A stretch of DNA of 64,000 nucleotides. It comes from Aliagarivorans marinus DSM 23064 (GTDB taxonomy: Bacteria; Pseudomonadota; Gammaproteobacteria; Enterobacterales; Celerinatantimonadaceae). Below the pieces are notes generated by a model. The model had not been told where the DNA came from and did no database searches. It saw only the letters and a program-made list of their open reading frames with translations. Numbering within the stretch: position 1 is the stretch's first letter; each line of letters begins with the position of its first letter. Shown piece by piece: positions 9,907-17,259 of this stretch. The translations under genes were made by a program, and so were the position numbers. The stretch is taken from positions 1 through 64,000 of the forward strand of contig NZ_KE386907.1 in NCBI RefSeq assembly GCF_000429485.1. The letters run 5' to 3'.

Positions 9907-10179
9907 TTACTTGCGAAGTCCCGGTTTACTCGATTTCACCGGTTGATGACGCCACACATTGCGCAAGCGTTGTTGGGTAGTTTCGGGGACTGAACTTGAG
10001 AACTCTAGCTGTATGTAACCTTTGCGGGGCATTCCATAGATCTTGCCCTTAAAGGCGCGAGTGGCTTGACTCACTGCCTTTATCTCTTCGACAAAATAGT
10101 TGGGTACCGATCCCTTGGTACAATTAATCCTCACACCATCGACAGATACAACAAAGTGTGCAGTAATTGCCTTAAGCAT
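9907..10179 (-). CDS. Small DUF3634-like protein
   Basis: A 90-aa basic protein. The middle (GKIYGMPRKGYIQLEFS) and the end (VPETTQQRLRNVWRHQP) resemble DUF3634 proteins of Shewanella and Vibrio, which read VQQRIRNVFPHQ at that point. Unlike those, it has no clear N-terminal membrane helix. The ATG at 10179 has GAAGG upstream. The function of the family is unknown, and the assignment is from memory of the family pattern. Confidence 0.6.
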   Translation of the reverse strand: MLKAITAHFVVSVDGVRINCTKGSVPNYFVEEIKAVSQATRAFKGKIYGMPRKGYIQLEFSSSVPETTQQRLRNVWRHQPVKSSKPGLRK

Positions 10180-10304
10180 AACCTACCTTCAAAAGTGTTA
10201 TTGGCCAACAATAGTTCGGAACACCCTGATTTTCAATCACTTTAACCGGCAATCAGACTGGCGAGCATACTTATATCGCATCGTAACAGGCTACGTATTT
10301 GCGG

Positions 10305-11540
10305 TTAGAACTGATCAGCTAAATCTGCCATGGCACCAGCTTTGCGATAGGGCTCAATATAGCGAAGCAACATTTTCAGCGAGCTCCAACGCCCGGCTAG
10401 CATAATCTCTGCTGGTGACTTGCCGATTTGCGTTAACCAAATGGCAGAGCCAATCCTAAAGCTGTGGGTGGTAAATGGTTTACTGCTCGAGGGTAGTAAA
10501 CCGTCTTGCTTCAGTACTGTTGTTATCCGCTGTAATGATGCATAAAACACCGACATCGATACCCGCTCATAGCCCCGGGTCTGTGCAGTGGTCAATAGGT
10601 AATGACTCGGCTCAGATCCAAACGGACTATCCTGGGTAAATCGCTGATAAAGCTGCAGGGCGTAGGGCGATAAGGGTAAGTATCTAGGTATGCCGCTTTT
10701 ATTAGTTTTGTCCCAGTCCAAACGGATATTGGCTCCCATACCTATACCCGGCAACACCATAATATGTTGATGCTGCAAACGCTGCAGTTCCTCTCCTCGC
10801 AGCATCGCCTCGAACATAAACTGGCAGATCAGCAGGTCGCGCAGCTGTAATCGGTCATCGCCTTGCTCAAAACGTAGCTTGATATGATCGCGATACTGCT
10901 TGGTAAACGGAACAGCTTGTCCTCGCGTTTCTCGACCGTTCGCAGCGAGCTGATCAAGGGTTCTTCGCAGCACTTGTAGGTAGCGACGAGAGTTAGTGGG
11001 CGAGGGTAGCGCATGCTGTTTACTCAATGTTGCCAAGGCCCAAGTATCCCGCTGTAAGGTAGATGCGCTTACCCCTTTAACCGGCTCTTCGGCCCGCTTT
11101 TCCTTGCGACTTAAGTAGTGCTTAATCCGTTCGGCATAGTCCAAGGTCGTGTTGCCGCCTATCAGAGAGATCGCCTCATAAGCGCGAAACTCAATATAGC
11201 GGCACGCTAGATCGATGGATATGGGGTAGGGAATAGCATTCAGATTTTCTTGCTCAGCCAGGTAGTAACGAAATGCCTGCACCGCGTTTAAAAAGGCTTT
11301 TTCAGAGTTGCGATGGGGATTGTAGGCCTCGCGTTTTTGGTACTTATACCAGTGCTCGCGATGCCGTTTAATAGCCGCTTCAAAGTCAGGGTGCTCAGTG
11401 ATATCCAGCTGTCGCAACGAGGCCTGTTGAACATACTCCTCAAAATGCTCGGCCTCCATGGCAAGCAGATCAATGCTGGACCAGTCGAAGGAGCTAGGCG
11501 TTATAACGTTTGCAGTGTGGGACAAAAAGTTGCGGGGCAT
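10305..11540 (-). CDS. Tyrosine recombinase / integrase
   Basis: A 411-aa site-specific recombinase. The catalytic set is complete in the C-terminal half: Arg in EAMLRGEELQRL, Lys in the beta-hairpin DKTNKSGIPRYLPL, HSFR (HxxR), Trp in AGRWSS at the His/Trp position, and the nucleophile Tyr in RYIEPY. The N-terminal half resembles a SAM-like core-binding domain. No phage, transposon or cassette genes are next to it and I saw no flanking att-like direct repeats, so it may be a domesticated or relic integrase. The start at 11540 has no strong ribosome-binding site. The ATG at 11459 is an alternative. Confidence 0.85.
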   Translation of the reverse strand: MPRNFLSHTANVITPSSFDWSSIDLLAMEAEHFEEYVQQASLRQLDITEHPDFEAAIKRHREHWYKYQKREAYNPHRNSEKAFLNAVQAFRYYLAEQENLNAIPYPISIDLACRYIEFRAYEAISLIGGNTTLDYAERIKHYLSRKEKRAEEPVKGVSASTLQRDTWALATLSKQHALPSPTNSRRYLQVLRRTLDQLAANGRETRGQAVPFTKQYRDHIKLRFEQGDDRLQLRDLLICQFMFEAMLRGEELQRLQHQHIMVLPGIGMGANIRLDWDKTNKSGIPRYLPLSPYALQLYQRFTQDSPFGSEPSHYLLTTAQTRGYERVSMSVFYASLQRITTVLKQDGLLPSSSKPFTTHSFRIGSAIWLTQIGKSPAEIMLAGRWSSLKMLLRYIEPYRKAGAMADLADQF

Positions 11541-11683
11541 CGAGTGAAAGTACAGTAAAAACAGTAGCTTCTATTATCTTCGAAGCAGCCATATAAAAGC
11601 AAATAACGACCACATATTTGCTTTACGAGAAAATAATGTACATAAATCGCGCAAACAGATTTGCTTTAGCGAGAAATGAACGA

Positions 11684-12166
11684 TTAATGAAGCCACACAA
11701 AAAGCAGACGTACATAGAGCCAGGATGTAGCCACCAACAGAACAAGTTGACCTACAAAGAAAGGAGCAAACTGACGAAACGTTGAAGATAGATTCATAAG
11801 ACCAAGAACCATGACCAGTACAAGTAGTGATACAAACACTAGAAAGATTTTGAAGTTTGCAGGTTTGTTGGCTTCGAGATTCTTCCGATAGGTATAGATA
11901 GAGAATGCGAGTATCATGCTGGTTGCCAACCACTGAGATAGGCTTGACCAAAACCAAACGGCACTGGTGTTGTACTGAAACGCCAGTAGCCCGAGTGGAA
12001 TCAAACACAACCAAAATGAAGTAACTCCGCAGCTAAGCATCGCCCAAAATCTACCGTCGGCACGCCAAGACGATTGCCGCCGAGTAAACAACGAAACAAC
12101 TGTTGAAAATCCCAACAAGGTAATTGCGAGTGCAGCAACTGAAAACAACGCAGTAGTTTCTTGCAT
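11684..12166 (-). CDS. Hypothetical multi-pass membrane protein
   Basis: A 160-aa protein I do not recognise. Four or five hydrophobic segments are visible (about residues 5-27, 42-65, 72-95, 105-127 and 133-157) with a short basic loop RKNLEANKP between the third and fourth. AAGGAG precedes the ATG, which supports a real gene. A second open frame on the same strand overlaps it but has no such site. A 28-bp palindrome lies about 170 bases upstream and might control it. Confidence 0.65.
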   Translation of the reverse strand: MQETTALFSVAALAITLLGFSTVVSLFTRRQSSWRADGRFWAMLSCGVTSFWLCLIPLGLLAFQYNTSAVWFWSSLSQWLATSMILAFSIYTYRKNLEANKPANFKIFLVFVSLLVLVMVLGLMNLSSTFRQFAPFFVGQLVLLVATSWLYVRLLFVWLH

Positions 12167-12493
12167 AAGAGCTCCTTGGTTAGATAAACGAACTACAGCG
12201 CGAATCTCTAAATCCTAGTAGAACCCGACCAAAGTTCTAGCACTAGGTGTAGAGCCACGCAGCAAGCGCTACAATAGCGAACGTAAGCCATTGAACATAA
12301 TGGATTTACCATAAAATCTAAATACTGATTTCACTTATCAGACCATTCGGTCTGCTAAGTGCCTCAGAATCCCCCTAGGATTGCGCAGTGCGCATAATGT
12401 ATATTATGTTAAATATGATATTCAACTAACTGGATGCGCGGAACGCCTGCCTTGGCCTTGTAGGCTCCAATATCCTCTACGCCACTACACGCC
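12167..12493. other. Regulatory-looking intergenic region with palindromes
   Basis: No gene seen in these 327 bases. It lies downstream of the glutathione S-transferase gene and upstream of the membrane-protein gene, both on the minus strand. Besides the 28-bp palindrome at 12333-12360 it contains CATAAT-GTAT-ATTATG at 12393-12408. The sequence between holds no T-tract hairpin that would be a good terminator. Confidence 0.5.
12333..12360. promoter_or_regulatory. 28-bp palindrome, TetR-type operator candidate
   Basis: The arms ACTTA-T-CAGACC and GGTCTG-C-TAAGT surround a 4-base centre ATTC. Eleven of twelve arm positions pair. The core AGACC-N4-GGTCT resembles operators of NemR-like TetR regulators. 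No TetR gene is present in this window, so any regulator would be encoded elsewhere. Confidence 0.45.
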
Positions 12494-13183
12494 TTACTTA
12501 CCACGTTGCTCTTTAGCGAAGTTCGACGGATATAACGCACGCTGTGCTTCATCGTCCATAGTAGATTTAAATGTCAGCTTACTACCGATACTGTGTGCCT
12601 TTGCTACTGCGGGACGACTGTCTATCTGCTCGAACCAACGCTTTACGTTTGGATATGGAACAAGTTCATCATCATCCAATGCAAAGCGCGATCTATCAAC
12701 CCAGCCCCATGCGGAAATATCCGCGATCGTGTACTCGTTACCGACAATAAAATCTCGCCCCTCAAGGTGCGCATCTAATACCTCGTAGTGGCGTTGGGTT
12801 TCTCGCAGATAACGGTTCTGAGCATATGGGATCTCTTCTGGCGCTTTGTGTAGAAAGTGTACTGACTGACCAGAGAATGGGCCTAGGCCTGACGCTATAA
12901 ACATCATCCACGACAACAACTCTGCGCGATCGTTGGGCTCGCCACCTAGTTTTCCGGATTTCTCTGAGAGATACATTAATATGGCAGTTGAGTCGAAAAC
13001 ACGCTGCCCGTCATCCATGATGGCGGGCGTTTTACCGTTTGGATTGATGGCTCGGTACTCAGGCGTATGCTGTTCCCCTTTTCGGGTGTCAACAGCAACT
13101 AATTCAAATGGCAGATTGGTTTCTGCCAAAAATAGCGCAACCTTCATTGGGTTTGGTCCCGGATTGAAGTAAAACTTGAGCAT
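12494..13183 (-). CDS. Glutathione S-transferase family protein
   Basis: A 229-aa cytosolic GST. The N-terminal thioredoxin-like domain begins LKFYFNPGPNPMKVALFLAET and has the glutathione-site pattern NPNGKTPAIMDDG followed by FDSTAILMYL. An all-helical C-terminal domain carries FIVGNEYTIADISAWGWV, the conserved N-capping box of GSTs. The ATG at 13183 is preceded by GAGG. A longer open frame upstream to 13501 overlaps glcF and is not supported. The substrate is unknown. It lies 101 bases downstream of the GlcF-like gene on the same strand. Confidence 0.88.
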   Translation of the reverse strand: MLKFYFNPGPNPMKVALFLAETNLPFELVAVDTRKGEQHTPEYRAINPNGKTPAIMDDGQRVFDSTAILMYLSEKSGKLGGEPNDRAELLSWMMFIASGLGPFSGQSVHFLHKAPEEIPYAQNRYLRETQRHYEVLDAHLEGRDFIVGNEYTIADISAWGWVDRSRFALDDDELVPYPNVKRWFEQIDSRPAVAKAHSIGSKLTFKSTMDDEAQRALYPSNFAKEQRGK

Positions 13184-13284
13184 AGTGATAATCCTCTTCG
13201 AATCGATTGTAGGAAATACTAACGAGAGGCCGTTTCGCCACTCTAATACGCGCCCTGTACCGCCCTTCTCTCTAAAGGTCTGAT

Positions 13285-14559
13285 TTAGTGATTCAATCTG
13301 TCGCCTAATAACGATTCCACTAAACTCAGCCAAGGCACGACGGGCACTTTTGATTTCTCTGACAAATGAACCTGGCAACTGGTGTTCGCTGTTACGATGT
13401 AATCGGGCTCGTCGACTTGCAGTTTTTTCAACTTGTCTGCCCTGAGCTGTGCTGCCGTCTCCGGCTCGAACACTGAGTACGTGCCGCCCGAGCCACAGCA
13501 AAGATAGCTGTTTTCGACATCGAGCAAACTAAAGCCAAGTCCCTTCAGCACTCTTTCGACTGTGTCATGTTCTCCGAGTCCATGCCGTAGCGAACACGAT
13601 GTGTGAAATGCAATGCGTAACGTTGCAGTCTTGGCCTTTATCTCTTCGCTTGCTATCTCATCGATATGCTCGTTAAGCAGCGCAGCCGGATTCTTCACTA
13701 ACTTAGCGATGTGCGCTGCGCGTCTTATATAGTCGGGTTCAACCCGCATATGCTTGGGATACTCGATAAATTGGAGTTGGCAGCTCGAAGAGGTATGAAT
13801 GATTGCAGCAGCGCCTTTCTTCACCAATGGCCATAGCGCATCGATGTTCGCTTTCATTAACTGCGTTGCTTGAGCGTGGCTGCCCAAATGTTGTGGCAAG
13901 GAAGCGCAGCATCCGACCTTTTTTACCACTCGGGCATCTAATCCAATGCAATTGGCAATACGTATCAGGCTATGGTTTGAGATTGAGTCGGTTAATGAAT
14001 CAGCACACCCTTCTAATAACAGAATACAAGGCCGTGTTGGCGTATCGTCGCTAGCGCTAAACGCAGTTTTGTTAGTTCGACGTGGGAGTTCGCCGCTCGT
14101 TAACGATGCGCAGTGACTTCGCGCCGCTTTCAGTTCGGGCTGGCAATGGCGTGCCAGCGCTAACACCAAGCTAGCTCGCTTTCGGTATGGCAGTGTTTGG
14201 CAAACTAGCCAACGAAACATTCTTTGTTTGAAGGGCCTTGGGTAGCGTTGCTCCATCAACGCCCTCGCCTGTTTAATCAACTGCCCGAACTCAATACCTG
14301 CAGGACAGGTGGTCTGGCAGCTTCTGCAGGCAAGGCACAGATCCAACTGTTTTCTGATGGCCGGTGTAACGGGCTCGCCCTGCAAAAAGCCTTTGATAGT
14401 AGCAATACGTCCGCGCGGGCCAAGTGCTTGGTCTTTAGTTAACACAAAGGTAGGACAGGTCGCATTACAAAACCCGCGATGAGCGCACTTCTTTATATTC
14501 GCAGCCGCACCCCTTGCCAGTGACGAACTTTCAAGGCTTTTGTCCAATTGAACCAGCAT
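13285..14559 (-). CDS. GlcF-like iron-sulfur subunit
   Basis: A 424-aa protein like the iron-sulfur subunit of glycolate oxidase (GlcF), also related to GlpC and LutA. Two N-terminal ferredoxin motifs are followed by two CCG (heterodisulfide-reductase) domains, GCCASLPQHLG and YLCCGSGGTYSVFEP. The second ferredoxin motif is intact (C75, C78, C81, C85-P). The first reads C25-x2-R28-x2-C31-x3-C35-P: codon CGC replaces the usual Cys. It is divergent from the FAD oxidase at 14744, its likely partner, passing electrons toward quinone. GlcE is absent, so this is not a standard glycolate oxidase set. AAGGA precedes the ATG. Confidence 0.85.
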   Translation of the reverse strand: MLVQLDKSLESSSLARGAAANIKKCAHRGFCNATCPTFVLTKDQALGPRGRIATIKGFLQGEPVTPAIRKQLDLCLACRSCQTTCPAGIEFGQLIKQARALMEQRYPRPFKQRMFRWLVCQTLPYRKRASLVLALARHCQPELKAARSHCASLTSGELPRRTNKTAFSASDDTPTRPCILLLEGCADSLTDSISNHSLIRIANCIGLDARVVKKVGCCASLPQHLGSHAQATQLMKANIDALWPLVKKGAAAIIHTSSSCQLQFIEYPKHMRVEPDYIRRAAHIAKLVKNPAALLNEHIDEIASEEIKAKTATLRIAFHTSCSLRHGLGEHDTVERVLKGLGFSLLDVENSYLCCGSGGTYSVFEPETAAQLRADKLKKLQVDEPDYIVTANTSCQVHLSEKSKVPVVPWLSLVESLLGDRLNH

Positions 14560-14656
14560 TGCCTTTCCTTATTACATTGAGCGAAAACTAAACAAAGTTT
14601 TTGAAGCAACTCTCGTTTTCTAATTGCTTGTTTTGACAATAACTGCACAGCTCTGA

Positions 14657-14690
14657 ATAATCAACATATCGAATACTCCGATATATGATT
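14657..14690. promoter_or_regulatory. Near-palindrome in the divergent promoter
   Basis: In the gap between the GlcF-like and FAD-oxidase genes, CATATCG and CGATAT(AT)G face each other around AATACTC, with AATCA and TGATT outside. This is a plausible operator for the cluster's YhfZ-like regulator, by position only. Confidence 0.35.
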
Positions 14691-14743
14691 ATTAAGTATA
14701 AGACGTATCCTGAATCCTGTTATCGACCTATGCGAGGATCCCC

Positions 14744-16144
14744 ATGCCTGATCTACAAGCGATAGAAACTACTTTAAAACAGACACTTAGCGAAAGTGAA
14801 GTCTCCAGTTCAGTTAAAGATCTAGAAATGAGTAGCCACGACACGTGGCCCTTGATGACCAAGTTAAATATGTTAGGTCAACACCCCAATCAAGCCGATA
14901 TCGTAGTACGCGCCCGCTGTGAGGACGACATTACAAAGGTGTTGGCCATAGCCAATGAACACAAAATTCCGGTTACTACCCGCGCCCTTGCCTCCTCGGT
15001 AACGGGCCAGCCTTTACCCACTAAAGGCGGCATTGTATTAGATATCTCCGAGATACCCAGCGAGTTTTACATTAACGAAGCCAATATGACGGTCACCGCA
15101 ACCTGCAGTTTTAACGGCGGCGATCTGGAAGATCTGCTTAGCCAGCAAGGCTGGACCATGGGCCACTCTCCCCAATCGCTTTACCGCTCAACCGTTGGCG
15201 GTTGGCTAGCAACCCTTGCAACCGGGCAGTTTTCCTCACTTTACGGCGGCATCGAAGACCTAGTCATCGCTTACGATGTCATCCTCGCCACTGGCGAGAA
15301 AGTCACCCTAAAAGCCAATCCGCGTGCGGCGATGGGCCCCGATCTACGCCAGCTATTCCTCGGTTCTGAAGGTACCTTGGGGATCATCACCTCAGTCACC
15401 TTGAAGATGTTCCCGCTTCCTGAGGCGGAAGCATTAATGACTTATGAGATCCCAACGGTTAAAGAAGGTTTGGCTTTAATGCGGGAGATTGGCGCGGCCA
15501 ACCTTAAGCCTTTCTTGGTGCGCTTTTACGATACCGAAGAAGCCAAGCACGCCATGCAAGACCACAACTTCGCCACCCCGGTGCTGTTTTTGGGTAGCCG
15601 CGGCCTGCCTGCGATGGTTGACACCGAACAAGGTGTACTCGCCGATTTAGTCGCCAAACACGGCGGTAAGCCACTTGGTAGCGATGGCGCAAAAGCCTGG
15701 ATGGAGCGGCGCTTTGACTTCTCAACCGTGGAGAATCTGCTTGCTACCAAAGGCGGCTTCGGCGAGACCATTGAAATCGCCCATAACTGGGATTCCATTT
15801 ATCCATTGTGGGAAGAACTTAAACAGGCCTTGGCACCACTGTCCGACGAGGTGTTATCGCACTTCTCCCACATCTATAACCAAGGCACCTCCATGTACAT
15901 GATCCTGCTGTCGCAAACCGAGAGCGATGAAGTCGCGGTTGAGCGCTTAAGGGAGCTATGGAAGACCACCATGGAAGTGTGCATTAAGCACGGCGCCGAG
16001 CTGTCGCATCACCATGGCGGCGGTCTGGCCCGTTCTCCTTATAGTCGCCGCTCCTTGGGCAGCGCACACCTGGTGCTACAGAAATTGAAACAAGCGGTAG
16101 ATCCTAACGCCATTTTGAACCCTGGCAAGTTAGGTCTCGACTAA
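14744..16144 (+). CDS. FAD-binding oxidase, GlcD/alkyl-DHAP-synthase-like
   Basis: A 466-aa flavoprotein of the vanillyl-alcohol-oxidase/GlcD superfamily. The FAD-binding part covers about 50-230, with STVGGWLATLATGQFSSLYGG and LFLGSEGTLGIIT. The C-terminal part contains LSHHHGGGLARSPY and ends DPNAILNPGKLGL. The SHHHG motif and overall pattern are closest to alkyl-dihydroxyacetonephosphate synthases, the rest to GlcD/D-lactate dehydrogenases. It probably oxidises a hydroxy-acid or glycerol-derived substrate and hands electrons to the GlcF-like subunit. GAGGATCCCC precedes the ATG. It heads a five-gene cluster with permease, kinase, GlpD-like enzyme and the YhfZ-like regulator. Confidence 0.85.
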   Translation: MPDLQAIETTLKQTLSESEVSSSVKDLEMSSHDTWPLMTKLNMLGQHPNQADIVVRARCEDDITKVLAIANEHKIPVTTRALASSVTGQPLPTKGGIVLDISEIPSEFYINEANMTVTATCSFNGGDLEDLLSQQGWTMGHSPQSLYRSTVGGWLATLATGQFSSLYGGIEDLVIAYDVILATGEKVTLKANPRAAMGPDLRQLFLGSEGTLGIITSVTLKMFPLPEAEALMTYEIPTVKEGLALMREIGAANLKPFLVRFYDTEEAKHAMQDHNFATPVLFLGSRGLPAMVDTEQGVLADLVAKHGGKPLGSDGAKAWMERRFDFSTVENLLATKGGFGETIEIAHNWDSIYPLWEELKQALAPLSDEVLSHFSHIYNQGTSMYMILLSQTESDEVAVERLRELWKTTMEVCIKHGAELSHHHGGGLARSPYSRRSLGSAHLVLQKLKQAVDPNAILNPGKLGLD

Positions 16145-16195
16145 TAGAAAGAAGCTTTACCCTATAAAACAATAAGATAGACGCGCACCTCGACG

Positions 16196-16264
16196 GCCGG
16201 TACTGGCTGTAGTTATCCGCTGGTACCGGCACATAAAGAGCCCACCAAAAACAATAAAGGGCTC
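16196..16264 (+). other. Two hairpins between FAD-oxidase and permease genes
   Basis: GCCGGTAC (16196-16203) pairs with GTACCGGC (16223-16230) around a 19-base loop, and GAGCCC (16238-16243) pairs with GGGCTC (16259-16264). Neither is followed by a T tract. They may be mRNA-stability elements or a partial REP-like repeat. Confidence 0.45.
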
Positions 16265-16293
16265 ACCCCTACACTCTACGAAAGGATAACAAC

Positions 16294-17238
16294 ATGGACA
16301 CACTGTTCAACATGAGCGTCATGGAGGCGCTCGGCGCGATAGCAGGCGGCTTTCTGGGCGCAACCTTTGGTGCCCTGGTCGCCTTTGTTTTTACCGGATT
16401 TGCGATTCTCATTGGTATTGCCATTGTGATTGGCTCTGGTGATCCCACCTTCTTGAACGTAATGGGCTTGGGGCCATTTTTCGGCCCGCACATCTCATTT
16501 GCTGGCGGCATCGCTGCTGCGGCATACGCAGGCAAGAAAGGTTGGCTCACCAGCGGCCGCGATATCGTTACCCCCCTAGTCAGCTTGGGTCGCCCCAGTG
16601 TATTGCTGGTAGGGGCGGCATTTGGCTTGTTCGGTTATGTGGTGTTCTCAGCCCTTAACCCGGTCGACGGCGTTGGCAGCTTTACCGACTCGGTTGCGCT
16701 GACCGTGGTGATCTCGGCGGTGGTTGCGCGATTGATGTTCAGCGAGTGCGGCATTATCGGCCAGCATTGCGAAGGCAAACAAGGTTGGGCACGCTTCAAG
16801 CCCTGCGAGCAACACGGCTGGCTGCCCTATCAAGATTCCTACGCGATGACCGTGACCTTGGGGCTGTTTGTCGGTGCAATCTCTTCATGGGCAGCGCTAC
16901 TACTTATACAGGCCTACCCCCAAGCACCGGGCGTTATCCTTATCGGTTTTGCTATCTCTGCCGTGTCGCTGTTGTTCCTTGGTATGAACGTAATGGTGCC
17001 AGCAACTCACCACATTACCCTGGTTAGCGCAGTATCTGTGACCACCTTTATGGGTTTGGTAGAAAGTGATGTCGCTATTGTGGTGATCGGTGGCATTGTG
17101 GGAATTATCACTGCGGTGGTTGGGCAGCTGTTTGCACGATTCTGGTTGATTCGCGCAGACACTCATATCGATCCGCCGGCCAGCGCCATTTGGCCGGTTA
17201 CCTCTGCCCTGATTGTTTTGTCAATCGCTCTACGATAA
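16294..17238 (+). CDS. Predicted permease of the polyol-like cluster
   Basis: A 314-aa integral membrane protein with about eight to nine hydrophobic segments rich in Gly and Ala. Distinct features are GPFFGPHISFAGGIAAAAY, GRDIVTPLVSLGRPSVLLVG and a cytoplasmic-looking stretch with several Cys and His (FSECGIIGQHCEGKQGW). I do not recognise the family with certainty. It is not GlpF or a standard GlpT. Its place between an FAD oxidase and an FGGY kinase suggests uptake of their substrate. AAAGGA precedes the ATG. The kinase follows after about 20 bases. Confidence 0.7.
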   Translation: MDTLFNMSVMEALGAIAGGFLGATFGALVAFVFTGFAILIGIAIVIGSGDPTFLNVMGLGPFFGPHISFAGGIAAAAYAGKKGWLTSGRDIVTPLVSLGRPSVLLVGAAFGLFGYVVFSALNPVDGVGSFTDSVALTVVISAVVARLMFSECGIIGQHCEGKQGWARFKPCEQHGWLPYQDSYAMTVTLGLFVGAISSWAALLLIQAYPQAPGVILIGFAISAVSLLFLGMNVMVPATHHITLVSAVSVTTFMGLVESDVAIVVIGGIVGIITAVVGQLFARFWLIRADTHIDPPASAIWPVTSALIVLSIALR

Positions 17239-17259
17239 CAACAACGCCAAGGAATGATA

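Noticed and set aside
7171-10215. An identical 15-base string TTGGCCAACAATAGT at 7171-7185 and 10201-10215, each upstream of a minus-strand gene.
   Set aside because: In a 64-kb window one or two chance 15-base matches are expected, and the flanks share nothing further, so it is not evidence of a shared regulator.
11574-12014. A 146-aa open frame on the minus strand with many Cys and Ser.
   Set aside because: It overlaps the membrane-protein gene in another frame, has no ribosome-binding site, and its composition looks like a shadow frame.
13184-13501. N-terminal extension of the glutathione S-transferase reading frame.
   Set aside because: The extension overlaps the end of the GlcF-like gene, is unlike any GST, and a good ribosome-binding site sits before the internal ATG at 13183.
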